Positions 9,241 to 20,249 of a stretch of DNA of 64,000 nt are shown here, piece after piece; within the stretch, counting starts at the first letter, position 1, and each line of letters begins with the position of its first letter. Under the pieces are notes generated by a model. That model made no database searches. It was not told the origin of the DNA and saw nothing but the letters and a program-made list of their open reading frames with translations. The DNA lies in NCBI GenBank assembly GCA_025201345.1, contig JAIXMG010000016.1, forward strand, positions 310,001 to 374,000. The letters are read 5' to 3'. The position numbers and the translations under genes were made by a program. This DNA comes from Thamnidium elegans (Eukaryota > Mucoromycota > Mucoromycetes > Mucorales > Mucoraceae).

Positions 9241-11322
9241 CTAGTCTTTTTTAACTTGTTGGTAAACACCAAATCTATAATCAAGGTCCAACAACATTTT
9301 TAATGCGTTGGTAGAACGAAGAGTAGCCTTGTTTTCAAGGGTTTGTTGTGTAGGTTGACTTGCGACAGCAGCTGTGGTAGTAGGTGCGGGACCATGACCA
9401 GGGAGAGGTATAAGTTGATGTAAAAGTTCATACACAGTTAGTGTAACACCAAATTGAGGTGAAGAACGAAGAATACGAGCAGGACCACCCTTGAAAAAGG
9501 CCTTGAAACCTTCTTCAGCAAAAATCTTTTTAGCGGCATCAGTAATACCAGTATATGATGTTTGTCCTTTACGTGCTTCAACTTGCAAACGAGTCTTGAT
9601 TACATCAGCGGGAGTTGTAAAATAAGCAGCAGGCATACCAGCAATAGCACCAGCCATTAATAATTCGGAGATGGCTAATTTGTGTTCTGGACCTTCCTTG
9701 AATAAATCTTTTTTCAAATGTGCGTATGCAGGGAAATAAATGGCAGAGAAAGGTACATCTCTTAAGAGACAAGCGGCTACACCCTTGTATAAACCAACAA
9801 TACCTAAATGCTTTACGATCCAAATAGCAGATCTACGAGGTGCGGCATCAGCAGCCAAGTTCTTTGCTTGTTCACCTTGAATTTGAAGACGAATCTTGAC
9901 AATTTCTAAAGGATTTGTAAATACAACTTGAGATGCACCAGCGGCACCACCACCAATCATTTCTTGCCAAAATTTGATTTCACCATTTTGTTTACCCGTA
10001 AATTTATTACGAACAAAATCATTGACAGTCAATTTAATTGCCTTTTCTGGTGCAACACCCTGCAAAAAAAAAAAAAAAAAAAGAATGACTAACTGGGAAT
10101 ATAACCTAATAAAACTACTACTTACAACAAGTTGAGGACCAAGACCTCTGTATAAACCAGCAAAACCTTCATTCTTTAAAACCTTTTTAAAACAATCCAA
10201 ACTATTCTTATACAAGAGTTCACCAACAACCTTTGATCTTTGATTTTGCATACGTGTCTTGACTAAATCAATAGGATAAACAGCAGTAGCACCAACAGCA
10301 CCAGCAATAGAACCAAGTACAAATGAATAAGCACCTTCTGCTAATTGGTATAATATTCCTCCCTTTTTCTTTGGTGTCTCATCTTCCACTTTAATATCAA
10401 CTGTCTTTACACTGGTGGTCCAACGAGGATCTAAAATTCTAGCGAAATCGTCTAAACCAAGTACACCAGAATCATCATCAACACCAGCAAAATGGAAAAT
10501 AACATCAACTTCCATAGGAGTAAAAGCAGTATAACGACTTGCTTCATGTGCATGCTTTAAGAAATCAGATTTAGTGATCTTGTTATCTTGATTGTTCTCG
10601 ATTGCTTTACGAATAACGGATTCGACCATATCAATGTTACGAATAACATTATGAAAGGCAACGACGGAAGAAAAACTAATCTTGTTACCGCTGTAGAGAT
10701 TACATAAGGTAGGTAAATGATCAATCACGTCATCAGATAATTTATGTTTTGCAACATCAAGAATGATCTTTTTGAAGTCCTCTGGTAAGATGAAGCCAGT
10801 TTGATCTTTATCAAAATGTTTAAACTCTTGACGAAGACGTTCACCTTGTAACCCCTTGATCAATTGAGTAAATTCTTGGTAACTCAATTCATGATTACCG
10901 TCTTTTGAACCAATATATAACTTTAACCAATCGCAATCGAAATCAAATGGAACAGCATCGGGTGGCATATTACTCGAGAGTACACTTTTAAAACCATCAA
11001 ATGTTACTTTACCAGTACCATTAACGTCAAAAACACGAAAAGCGACTTCATACTCAGCATCAGGCTTGGATAATAAATCTTGAAATATCACAAATTCATC
11101 AAATGTAACTGCACCCTTATCATTTCTATCAGCTAATTTGTATAATAATTCAAATTGTTGTCTGGTAATCTTTTTAAAGTCTTCTCCCGGTGCAATAGCA
11201 GATAAAAAGTCATCCTTGGTCATTAACTTTTCTTGGTCTTGTTCAACAGAAGCATACTTTTGGAAAGTACGACGATACTGTTCTAAACGACTTACTGTGT
11301 TACTTTCTACTGCTGCAGTCAT
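9241..11322 (-). CDS. Mitochondrial aspartate/glutamate-type carrier with EF-hands
   Basis: Two exons on the minus strand (11322-10126 and 10059-9241) give 671 residues, the size of aralar/citrin. The N-terminal half contains EF-hand-like segments (for example DVNGTGKVTFDGF and DKDQTGFILPEDF). The C-terminal half has three solute-carrier repeats with the Px[DE]xx[KR] signatures PIDLVKTR, PLEIVKIR and PADVIKTR. Members exchange aspartate for glutamate and a proton across the inner mitochondrial membrane in the malate-aspartate shuttle; some fungal relatives (yeast Agc1) differ in substrate. The 66-bp intron (10060-10125) happens to be open in frame, so a naive reading inserts a spurious FFFFF-containing stretch between GPQLV and GVAPEKAIK; splicing removes it. 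The gene lies convergent to PIG-S with only 120 bp between the stops. Confidence 0.92.
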   Translation of the reverse strand: MTAAVESNTVSRLEQYRRTFQKYASVEQDQEKLMTKDDFLSAIAPGEDFKKITRQQFELLYKLADRNDKGAVTFDEFVIFQDLLSKPDAEYEVAFRVFDVNGTGKVTFDGFKSVLSSNMPPDAVPFDFDCDWLKLYIGSKDGNHELSYQEFTQLIKGLQGERLRQEFKHFDKDQTGFILPEDFKKIILDVAKHKLSDDVIDHLPTLCNLYSGNKISFSSVVAFHNVIRNIDMVESVIRKAIENNQDNKITKSDFLKHAHEASRYTAFTPMEVDVIFHFAGVDDDSGVLGLDDFARILDPRWTTSVKTVDIKVEDETPKKKGGILYQLAEGAYSFVLGSIAGAVGATAVYPIDLVKTRMQNQRSKVVGELLYKNSLDCFKKVLKNEGFAGLYRGLGPQLVVSSSFIRLYSQLVILFFFFFLQGVAPEKAIKLTVNDFVRNKFTGKQNGEIKFWQEMIGGGAAGASQVVFTNPLEIVKIRLQIQGEQAKNLAADAAPRRSAIWIVKHLGIVGLYKGVAACLLRDVPFSAIYFPAYAHLKKDLFKEGPEHKLAISELLMAGAIAGMPAAYFTTPADVIKTRLQVEARKGQTSYTGITDAAKKIFAEEGFKAFFKGGPARILRSSPQFGVTLTVYELLHQLIPLPGHGPAPTTTAAVASQPTQQTLENKATLRSTNALKMLLDLDYRFGVYQQVKKD

Positions 11323-11839
11323 TATATTGTATTAAAAAAAAAAAGAGAAAAAAGGAGAAACAAGAAAAAGAAAAAAGAAAAAACAGGTTGCAAAGGAAAA
11401 CCAGGGGAATAAATAATAATAAAAAAAATTTCGTGTATTATACGGAAACATCGGGAGATGATTACAAACCCAAGACCAATAGAAATAGTCTTTTTTGTGG
11501 GGAAATTAAATAAATAAAAAGCGTTAAAACGTTATTTTTTTTATGAAACGTTTAAATGAAAAGAAAGACTAGACTTTTTTTATTTGAATATAGTTGTTAC
11601 TTGTTACTTATTTACGTGTCTTTTTTTAAAGATATTTTATATGCTATTACTGTTTCTTTTTATACGGCTATAAAATAAAAAGGAAATAAAATAAAATAAA
11701 AAAGGAACCAATCGTGTAATTTGGGCATGTGAATCCATCATTTTCTCTGTATTTCCCGTGTAAAACTTTAAAAAAAAAACCCCCCTCCCCCCAGAGTTAT
11801 AATGAAAATAAAAAAACACGTGGCTAAAAATACTAATAT
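11323..11839. other. Intergenic between carrier and Prp2 gene
   Basis: This is the upstream region of the carrier and the 3' side of the Prp2 gene. It is AT-rich with A-runs and a C10-type run near 11780-11790. No exon, RNA gene or repeat is recognised. Confidence 0.5.
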
Positions 11840-13284
11840 TTATTGACCTTTTTTAGGCATTTTCTTAGTATCATCCAAATTATCCAAGTCGCTCTGTTTA
11901 TAATAATGAGGGGCAACTAAATATTTAAATGTTAGTTAAAATATTTAATATATTTGTATATATATATATATCTTTTACCTTCTAATAACCATGCTGGTTG
12001 TATTTCCATTACCTGTCTCATATACTCTTTACTAGTTAAAACTAATTCAAAGTATACAACCCACTTTGGTTTCTTTTCAAGCATACCACTACTAGGATGG
12101 ATATGTACAGTTTGGTTTTGCTTTACAGTTCTATATGAATCGCCAGACTTGTTTAATCTTGCTGCATTAAAAAAGTAACCAGCAGTAATAGCTTTTTGAA
12201 TAGGAATATTATCATTCGGATTAGGGTTACTAACCAATTTTACTTCAACTCTATCCATTAATTGTACAAGTTGATCTCTTACATTACGCACTCTTTCTAA
12301 TGTACGTACTTGAACAAAATTTTCATAACACCATTGAACTGAATAATCTGTTTCTACCCATTGATTCCAAATGTTTAATAACGATAAATGATCTCCACCA
12401 GGTTTCATTAAATTTTGATGAGCTGTATCTGCTAATATCTTCTTATCTTTTGGTCTGTATAATAATGAACTTTGTTCAGATAACATGGCACAGATAGATA
12501 CTACTTCATCTGTACATTCATATTTTTCTGCAATAATAATACATTTAGATAAACATGGGTCCATTGGAAATTCTGCCATACGTCGACCTAGTTTGGTTAA
12601 TTCGGCTCTGTCGTTTAATGCTCCAAGCGCATATAACTGACTTAGTGATCGAATCATCGTATCTTCAACAGGTGGATCCAAGAAATCAAAATTAACCAAA
12701 TCATTAATACCCAAACTCTATACATATATACTTTGTGGTTAGTTCTTTATCGCCATCATGAATCATCATTATCACTTACCTTTAATAACAGTACAACACT
12801 AGATAAATTAACTCTTTGAATTTCAGGTACGGTGTTCTCGTCCATTTCATTATAAAATGCCCATTGCGTAAATAATCGGAAACATTTACCAGGTCCAGTA
12901 CGACCTGCACGACCAGCGCGCTGAGTGGAAGAAGCACGTGAACATGGGACAACAGTAAGAGCTTCCATACCCGTTCTGGGATTAAATGATTTTTGCTTGT
13001 TGAATCCAGGGTCAATGACAAATGCTACACCATCTACCGTAATTGAAGTTTCGGCAATATTTGTAGCCAAAATAACTTTACGGGCTCCTTCGGGCGTAGG
13101 TTCAAAAATACGCGATTGCATATCTGAAGGTAAATTGGCATAGATGGGACAAATCATCAATTCTGATATTTTGCTTCCTAATGCTTTACATGCTAGTGTC
13201 AAACCTTCGTTTGCCGCTTCAATTTCATCTTGACCCTACAGTTAAAAAATAAAAAAAGATGGTTTATAAGCTATTTCACATCTA

Positions 13285-13336
<52 letters not shown>

Positions 13337-15432
13337 CTTACGGTTAAAAAGACGAGAATATCTCCCTTGGGTTGAGTAACATGAATAGTTAAAACTTGTG
13401 TAATAGCAGCACGTAAATAATTAGCTTCAGGTGCCTTTGTATAAAAGATCTCGACGGGATAAGGTCTACCGGGGATGTTAAAAATAGGTGCATCATCAAA
13501 ATACTCTGAAAACTTTTGAGCGTTCATGGTAGCACTGGAAATCAGCAACTTTAAATCAGGTCTAAAACGAGCAATATCCTTGATTAAACCAAATAAAATA
13601 TCTGTGGATAAGGTTCTTTCATGTGCTTCATCAATAATCATACAGCTATAAGACGCTAAATCGGGTTCGGTCATAAATTCACGCAAAAGCATACCGTCTG
13701 TCATATATTTGACCGCTGTCTTATCAGAGGTACAGTCTTCAAAACGAATACTGTAACCTACTTCTTGACCCATATGTACTCCCATTTCTTCTGCTACACG
13801 TGCTGCTACACTCATAGCTGCGACACGACGAGGTTGTGTACATCCAATTTTTTTGCCGTCCTTTGTATATCCTGCTTCGTACAAGTATTGAGGTAACTGA
13901 GTTGTTTTACCGGAACCTGTTTCACCCACAATAACAAGTACTTGAAATTGATTAATGGCGTCAATTAAACTATCACGGTATTGGTAAATAGGTAATGATT
14001 TTCTAACTTCGTCAATGGAAGCTGCTTTACGTTCGGCGACACTGATACGTTCTAATAATTCGGCATCCTTTGGGTCTGGCTCATTTAATTTTGCAGCCAT
14101 GACAAAATCAATCTTTTGATCTTCATCAAACACATAATCGTATTCATCTTCTTCCACTGTACTTGGTTTTTTAGTTGCCTTTTGAATTTGAGATTTCTCC
14201 CAAACGTCATGTTCCGTTTCAAACTTCTCTTCTTCTTCGTACCGTTTATATAACGCACCTTCCTTTTTCTTTCTATCGATTTTACCCTTTTCTGTAATAT
14301 AATCTTCAGGCATCATATACCCGTCTTGTTTGGTATCAATATTCATACGAGCCTTGGTCAATCTCAATACTTCTTCCTTATATTGTAAATCCTTGATTTC
14401 TCGCTTGGTCATCTTTTGGTCTGCAAAGAATCTCTTTTCATCTGCAATCTCTTGCTCCAAAAGAGCCAATTGTTGTTCCTCACGCATTTTGAGGTATTGT
14501 TGGTTGGAACGAGTACGAAGTTCGGGTAAAGCAGCCATACGTGCTTCTTTATCGTCTGCTAAATTACGTCTCTTGTGTGCCTCGCTGCCTTCTTTGGCTG
14601 ATCGGTCTTCAACTACCTTTTTTGTACGGTCTTTATCCTTGCTCTTTAATCGTTGTGCAAGTTCATCGCGTTCTTTTAAATCCTGTAATCGTTCACGTTC
14701 TGCTTTTGCTTCCTCGTCTAATTCGTTATCATGTTCATCTATTTTTTCAATTACTATGTTAGTATATAAATTATCATTTCGTGCGTTTTTCAACAACAAC
14801 AAAACAAAAAAACAAAAAAATTACCTGATTTATTACGTCTACTATCTGTCATTTTTACTTCCGTATCATCGTCACTTAAATCTTCTTGTCTTCTCTTTTT
14901 ACGAAGCTTCTTCTCTTTTTTTCTAATTCTACGTTCCTCTTCGTCTTCTTCATCTTGTTTGGGTTCCTCCAACACAACTTTGAACGACTCATTAGCTTTA
15001 CGTAATTTCTGTTCCTCTTGTAATTCTTTTTTACGTTGTGCTTTCTCGGCTAATGCAGCAGCATTAGCTGCTGATTTCGATTGTTTGTGAGGTACTTTTC
15101 CGTATAATTCAAAAGCAAACTGTTGTGTGCTGGCATCACTAGGCGCTCCGGTATTGATTAATTTAGTGTAAAGGTCTTGGGGTGAAGAAGACTTTTGAGC
15201 TATTATTATTTAGAAAATGATGTTTAATATCGGCTTCTCTGGCGTTCTTTTTTATTTCTTACCTGTTGCAATAATGAAATCGACCATGGTCGTTTCAGAC
15301 ATGCCTAAAAGCTAGTTTTTTTTTTTTTTACTAGTTAGTTTATATATATAAAAGATTGTTGTTTATGTTCTTTTCTTTTCTTTTTTTTTTTACCTTCATG
15401 GTATTATCAGATACCCACGAATGTAAATCCAT
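11840..15432 (-). CDS. PRP2: Pre-mRNA splicing DEAH-box helicase Prp2/DHX16
   Basis: Seven minus-strand exons (15432-15394, 15311-15263, 15199-14825, 14753-13342, 13235-12780, 12717-11979, 11916-11840) yield 1048 residues, close to human DHX16. A charged coiled N-terminal region precedes the helicase core: motif [11 protein letters not shown], Ia [31 protein letters not shown]-like [21 protein letters not shown] and [12 protein letters not shown]2 and OB-fold regions follow ([17 protein letters not shown]) and the tail ends KKMPKKGQ. Prp2 remodels the spliceosome by ATP hydrolysis before the first transesterification. Exon 1 is very short ([13 protein letters not shown]), and the acceptor after CTAG restores KLLGMSE in frame. 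One intron contains a long CA microsatellite. Confidence 0.95.
13286..13331. repeat. CA/GT dinucleotide microsatellite inside a Prp2 intron
   Basis: About 23 CA units fill nearly half of the intron 13236-13341 of the Prp2 gene. On the transcript this is a GU-rich tract just after the donor. Such tracts vary in length between strains. Confidence 0.95.
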
Positions 15433-15890
15433 TGTATACAAAGTGAATATGTTTATAAAAAATAAAGAGCAAACTCGTATTTTGACTTTTTTCTAAATAA
15501 AATAGATGGCGTCCCGCTTTTTAACAGTCACTAAAAGCAGCAGATACTTGTAATATTCAGATGTTCGGGTAATTAATTTAGAGAAAAGAGGAAGAGATAT
15601 ATAACGTTATATAAAAATAAAATACTTTATTCAATAATAGTTCTTTTTAGAGTATTTATAGTAGTTAGGTAATTGCTGCGGGTAGGTTATAAGATAATAC
15701 ATATAGTAATGATAGTAATAGAATACTACGGTCTTGACGACGCAGTAGTTGACATGTAATACAAGACTTGTTCGGATACTGAATCTCTTAGAGTATACAA
15801 TACTAGGAATTGCACTGTAGTACTGGGTTTCCCAGAGTTTTTGGGATAATTTTTGGGAATAAAAAAATTGGGAAATTTTCTTTAGTAAAA
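15433..15890. other. Spacer between Prp2 gene and transposase remnant
   Basis: Promoter side of the Prp2 gene, followed by sequence that may belong to the transposon end. Repeated GGG-containing words (TTTGGGATAATTTTTGGGAAT, near 15839) lie next to the transposase 3' end, but I could not find their inverted partner on the other side. Confidence 0.4.
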
Positions 15891-17319
15891 CTATAACATT
15901 TGTTCTTCTTCTAAACATCGCGGAAAGAAAGAGATCGAGTGTCTTATCCAGCCCTTACAATCTTTCAGAGTTACTTTAGAGCATGACTCTAATATTCTAG
16001 GCGTAAGGGTATCTTTACCGTCTATTGGCGTTCTTTTAATGCCTGACTTGACCTTTGACCAAAATTCTTCAATAGGGTTCAAAAAAAGACGAGTAAGGTG
16101 GCAAGCAAACACATTTGTAACCTCTGCTTACAATATACTCTTGAGTCTTTTTACCTCTAGGTCCATGGATAGGTGCATTATCCATTACCAAATAAAACCC
16201 CTTAAGATTGTTGCGGTCCAAAACGTCCATGACATTGGAAAGGTAAGCTAAATAATGATCAGTATTTGTACCTTCGGTAACCTTCACTTCCTTGCCATCT
16301 GGTGCTTTTCTTTTCTTCGGACCAGAAGTAGAAACTGGCTTTCTTACCGAAATATCAATCACCCCGACTGGTGATATTGCCCCTAACATTGTGATAGATG
16401 TAAACCTATTCGTAGGTACGATAGTCTTAGCGGGTTGCCCTTTAGCAGACCATCCTCTGTTACGCACAATATGCAGGTTGAATCCAGCTTCGTCAAGAAA
16501 TATATAATTCTTCTCAAAATCCATTTCCTTATCATCCAGAAACTGCTGAACTCGTTCTTTTCTAAGTTTTATTGTCTCCTCAGCATTTCGCTTTGCTGGG
16601 ATTTTTTCCAATCTTTTCATTGACAATGCACAATAAGTCTTCATGTGCCTACGTACAGCAGATTTGCTGATATACAACGTCTCAAACTCTTTCATAAGTG
16701 CTTCCCTTACGTGTTCTATAGTCGCTGTAGCAAACGTTTCGATAAATTTTATAATAAAGACAGTGTGTTCCTGTTTTAATGGGGATATGGTTCCCGTAGC
16801 TAGCCCTGTTTTTTTACGAACAACTTTTCCTGTCTTCATCTACTGCTCTCTAAATCTATAGGCCGAAGTTTTTGTTATCCCGAGCTGTTTCGCTGCGACA
16901 GTAGTACTAATGCCGTTATTAAGCAAGCCCAGAAAGGCTTCTATTTGGAGATCGCTGTAATCGCGATACACTTTTTTCGATTTCGTTTCTTTCTTTTTCA
17001 AAATGACTACTTCAGCATCGCCAGCGGCACTCTCTTCCTCCTTTTTAAGTTCGGGTTTCAGCTCCTCAACTGACTCTATTCCAGACTCTACTTCAAGGTC
17101 GCCGTTTATTTTGTCATCCAGCTCCATTGCAGTTATTGCATCGTATTCGGTACGCATCTTCGACATGAGACTGACGTATATGGTTGTTACTTCCTCCTCT
17201 TCTTCAATGCTTAACTCAGACATATTGATATCGTTTACAGACATAGCGTGCATGTTGCAATAGTAAATGGTGGCGCATAATGAATTAAAATAAGGCCATT
17301 TATATAAGTTCGTTTTCAT
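15891..17319 (-). pseudogene. IS630/Tc1-mariner-like transposase, degraded
   Basis: Three open pieces on the minus strand make one DDE transposase. The N-terminal piece has a helix-turn-helix (DLQIEAFLGLLNNGISTTVAA, ITKTSAYRF). The catalytic piece contains IFLDEAGFNLH and YLVMDNAPIHG, and the last piece NPIEEFWSKVKSGI, giving the D, D and E positions. An in-frame TAG at 16842-16840, where a TGG Trp would fit, separates the first two pieces. A run of seven T (minus strand, 16087-16081) shifts the frame between PPYSSFF and LNPIEEFW; six T would restore it. An acidic leader precedes the helix-turn-helix. No convincing terminal inverted repeats were found. It is inactive unless the lesions are assembly errors. 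Confidence 0.85.
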
Positions 17320-17349
17320 TTATTACACTTTATTTTTTTTAAAAATTAT

Positions 17350-17810
17350 ACCAAGACCTAAATTAACAGACGCAGAAAAACGAGAAAGGGGGCGTATCCG
17401 AAAAGCTAAACAAAGAGAGAATCCCAAAGTAAGAGAACGTGATAACTCTAACAAAAGAAGAAGACGTGTTGAACAGGTATTCCTAGTAATACTGATATTA
17501 TCTTGAACACATAATTTACTTAGATATATATCTCAAGGTTCTGAACTAGAAAGCCCTGATTCCGAAACTATCATAAATGAATATAGGTTACTTATTAAAG
17601 ATGGACCAACCGCCGTATGCTGCTGTCGTGGTAACACTTAGTTTCCTGTTCAGTACTTTTAGCGAAAGGCGCAGATCCCGATTTCATAAGAAAGTAGTAT
17701 TAACAGTGACCGCCTTTTCCAGGAAGCTCGACGTCATCACAATTTTTTAATCTGTGGAACGACAATAAGGTGTAATCAGTTGGAAGGGGTTTAGGAAAAA
17801 CAAATTATTT
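17350..17810 (+). pseudogene. Helitron-like N-terminal coding remnant
   Basis: A basic open stretch (17350-17475, containing PRPKLTDAEKRERGRIRKAK and ending RRRRVEQ before a GTATTC donor) is followed at 17587 by the pattern LLIKDGPTAVCCCRGNT, a stop, and FPVQYF. Further on, HHNFLICGTTIR can be read. GP..VC.CC followed later by a W/F-C..C block recalls the region ahead of the helicase-like domain in fungal Helitron proteins. Several stops and frame changes are present and no Rep or helicase core is seen, so this is a decayed fragment. The family assignment rests on short motifs only. Confidence 0.4.
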
Positions 17811-17828
17811 CTTACATTTTTATATATA

Positions 17829-17995
17829 ATGATTTCCAAAATAATTGCACGTTCTACCAGACTTGCTCGTCCTACTAATGCCCTCCGTCGTGGTGGTCAC
17901 GGTACTCCTTCTTACAATGAACCCGGAGGATACCTTTTCTCTGAAAAGGTAAAATTAAATTACAACCTACTTCGAAAATACCAGTCGTCGATCTT

Positions 17996-18032
<37 letters not shown>

Positions 18033-18473
18033 CAGATGTCAGAAAAAGAGAGAGATAGAAAAAAGCAAAAATTTTATGAATTGCAGCATTAGTAGAAAAA
18101 TAATATATATATATATATATATATACATATATATATTGATGTTGACGGTTTATATATATATATATATATATGCACCATTAAAAAAAACGAAAAACTAATT
18201 AAAGCTTTGAATAGGTCCGTGTAAAGGAAGATTGGGAGAATATATATTACTTTGGTATGGGTGGTGGATTCCTCGCCATGGCTGTTGCCTTGTACTATAA
18301 GCCTGATACCAGGTAAAAAAAAAAAAGGGATAGAGAAATAGGACGTATGCAATGAATACTAAATACCCCATTTTTTTTAAAAAAAAAATAGTGTCGTTTC
18401 TTGGGCCAAGAAGGAAGCTGAAAAGTCATTAAAGGAAAAGGGTATCACTCTTGAGTTCACAAAGACTGCATAA
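17829..18473 (+). CDS. Mitochondrial complex I ESSS/NDUFB11-type subunit
   Basis: Three exons (17829-17948, 18215-18312, 18392-18473) give 99 residues. A basic N-terminal presequence (IARSTRLARPTNALRRGG) is followed by NEPGGYLFSEKVRVKEDWENI, then one transmembrane segment (YYFGMGGGFLAMAVALYY) and KPDTSVVSWAKKEAE. The tail after KEKGI is short. The KVKEDWENIYY-membrane-YKPDTS pattern is that of the ESSS accessory subunit in the membrane arm of NADH:ubiquinone oxidoreductase. Intron 1 (266 bp) is unusually long here and is filled with TA repeats. Confidence 0.8.
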
Positions 18474-18576
18474 TTTTTTAGAAAAAAAAAAAACTGTTAA
18501 ATAAATAAACCCGCTTTGATAAAATTTATACATCTTTTCTCCTTTTTTATTTTCGAAAAAAAATAAAAAATAAAAA

Positions 18577-19023
18577 ATGACTGAAAGTGATTCTGAATAT
18601 GTAAAGCTGATTAGCAGTGATGGTTTTGAATTCGTTATTCATCGTGAAGCAGCTATACGGTCTGGTACTATTAAAAACATGCTCTGTGGTCCAGGTAAGT
18701 TTTTTTTTAAAAGAGAATACTACGCAATGCATACTAACTAGATTATAAACAGTTCAATTCAGAGAATCATTAGACAATGAAATAACATTTAGAGATATAA
18801 GGTAAAAGCAAACATTCGCTTTTTTATATAGAAAAACTAATAATAATTCTCCACCTCTTTTTTTTTTTTATGTATATGTAGAGCAAATATTTTAGAAATT
18901 GTATGTAGATATTTATATTACAAGTGGCAATATGAAGGTTCAACAACAGAAATTCCTGAATTCAAAGTAGAACCAGAAGTAGTTCTAGAGACTTTAATGA
19001 CAGCTGATTTCCTTGAATGTTAA
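18577..19023 (+). CDS. ELC1: Elongin C
   Basis: Three exons (18577-18694, 18753-18801, 18882-19023) encode 102 residues. The whole Skp1/POZ-like fold is present: [57 protein letters not shown] and a terminal MTADFLEC. These match elongin C across eukaryotes. Elongin C is the adaptor of Cul2/Cul5-type ubiquitin ligases and binds elongin A in transcription elongation; yeast Elc1 works with Ela1 and Cul3. It lies about 100 bp downstream of the complex I gene on the same strand. Confidence 0.95.
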
Positions 19024-19956
19024 CAGATTTTATTACGCATATTCATATGAAATAAAAGATAATTTATTAATGTCTTAATGGTATATGTACATAATGATAA
19101 CGATTGGTTGTACTCATGGTACAAGTACCAACTGAAATTGCACCTGAAACTTCAAAGACATGCATACGAACGATATCAGTAAATCTTTTGCAAGATATAG
19201 TTATATTTATTCAAGGTAAAATGGCTAATAAATACCTTATCACCAGTATACCTTTCTATCGAAATGGCGAATAACAATCGTAACTGTTTAAAAGAGCAAT
19301 CCGCATCAAACAGTTACTCATTGTACGAATATTCCTTTTTAAAAGTAAAAATACCAAGGATGGAGGGAGAAGGTGATTTAGAAAAGCTGGCTAAAGTTTT
19401 AAAGGGAGCTGCAACTGCTAAAAAGGAGTTTGATATCCCAGTGTTTGGAGTACACGTTGACGGCTAGTTTTGATTGAACAGACATAAGCTTACATATAAT
19501 TTTTAACGATTTTACTCTTTTCTAGGGTTTTTGGTTACTTACCCTGTATATTTTATTTAAGCACAACCCTATTTATTCTCTGCCTTCTTTCATTCTTCCC
19601 TTATTGCGACTTTTAAAGGACTTTAAGCAAAAACGGAACTTTAACGTTCCCATAAGTATAACAACAAAAAATCTTTTTTTTTCTTCCTCACACCTTCGTC
19701 GGATCAGACAATTTACATTTTAGCGGTATAATAGAAATAGTTAAACAGGGAATTACCGCCATTGTAAGCTATATGGTATATATACATATATTACTGAAAG
19801 ATACGTAGAAATAGGTCCAACAAGAGTAAAATTATAAGCGGGATTATATACATATATGTGTTTACAAAAGTATTTTACTGAGAGCAATGATTCTATCAAT
19901 TTAAGCTAAAGTACATTGTCTTCAGATAGAAAGGTATCATCTAAACTCATTTTTTT
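19024..19956 (+). other. Intergenic with an unrecognised open fragment
   Basis: An open frame at 19264-19467 (67 codons) includes DLEKLAKVLKGAATAKKEF and DIPVFGVHVDG and has more protein-like composition than its surroundings, but I recognise no family and see no splice partner. It may be the end of a lineage-specific gene that has decayed. The rest is AT-rich and unremarkable. Confidence 0.3.
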
Positions 19957-20166
19957 TTAGCGGGGAGCATTACACTTTCCTTTAATACAAGACTCTTTAC
20001 AATTGTCACTTGTCTTACAATCGGAATCACATCCATGATATTTTACACACACAGATATATCTCTATTATTGTTGGCATTATAAAAAATTACTTCAAAGAG
20101 AATAATAGCAGCAGTAACAGTCTGGATTAATCCGATAGTAAGAGCAGTAACAGTTAAAAAACGCAT
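19957..20166 (-). CDS. Small secreted cysteine-rich protein
   Basis: A single exon gives 69 residues if translation starts at the ATG at 20166-20164, where a signal peptide begins directly (MRFLTVTALTIGLIQTVTAA). The frame stays open upstream to another ATG at 20262, but that adds only a poly-lysine run encoded by an A/T tract. The mature part has six cysteines spaced C-x5-C-x3-C-x5-C-x3-C-x4-C, ending GKCNAPR, consistent with three disulfides. The family is unknown; the scaffold is generic for secreted mini-proteins, and no activity is assigned. Confidence 0.55.
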   Translation of the reverse strand: MRFLTVTALTIGLIQTVTAAIILFEVIFYNANNNRDISVCVKYHGCDSDCKTSDNCKESCIKGKCNAPR

Positions 20167-20249
20167 TCGTAAAATAATAGTAAATGAAAAGATTGGGTGT
20201 GCGGTTGAGTTTTTTTTTTTTTTTTTTTTTTTTTTTGTCGTTACGGCAA

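Noticed and set aside
10060..10125. Continuous reading through the carrier gene that adds a VSSSF...FFFFFLQ segment
   Set aside because: The segment has a GTAAGT donor, a CTAAC-like branch site and a T-rich tract before the acceptor, is a multiple of three by chance, and would insert into a carrier repeat. It is an intron.
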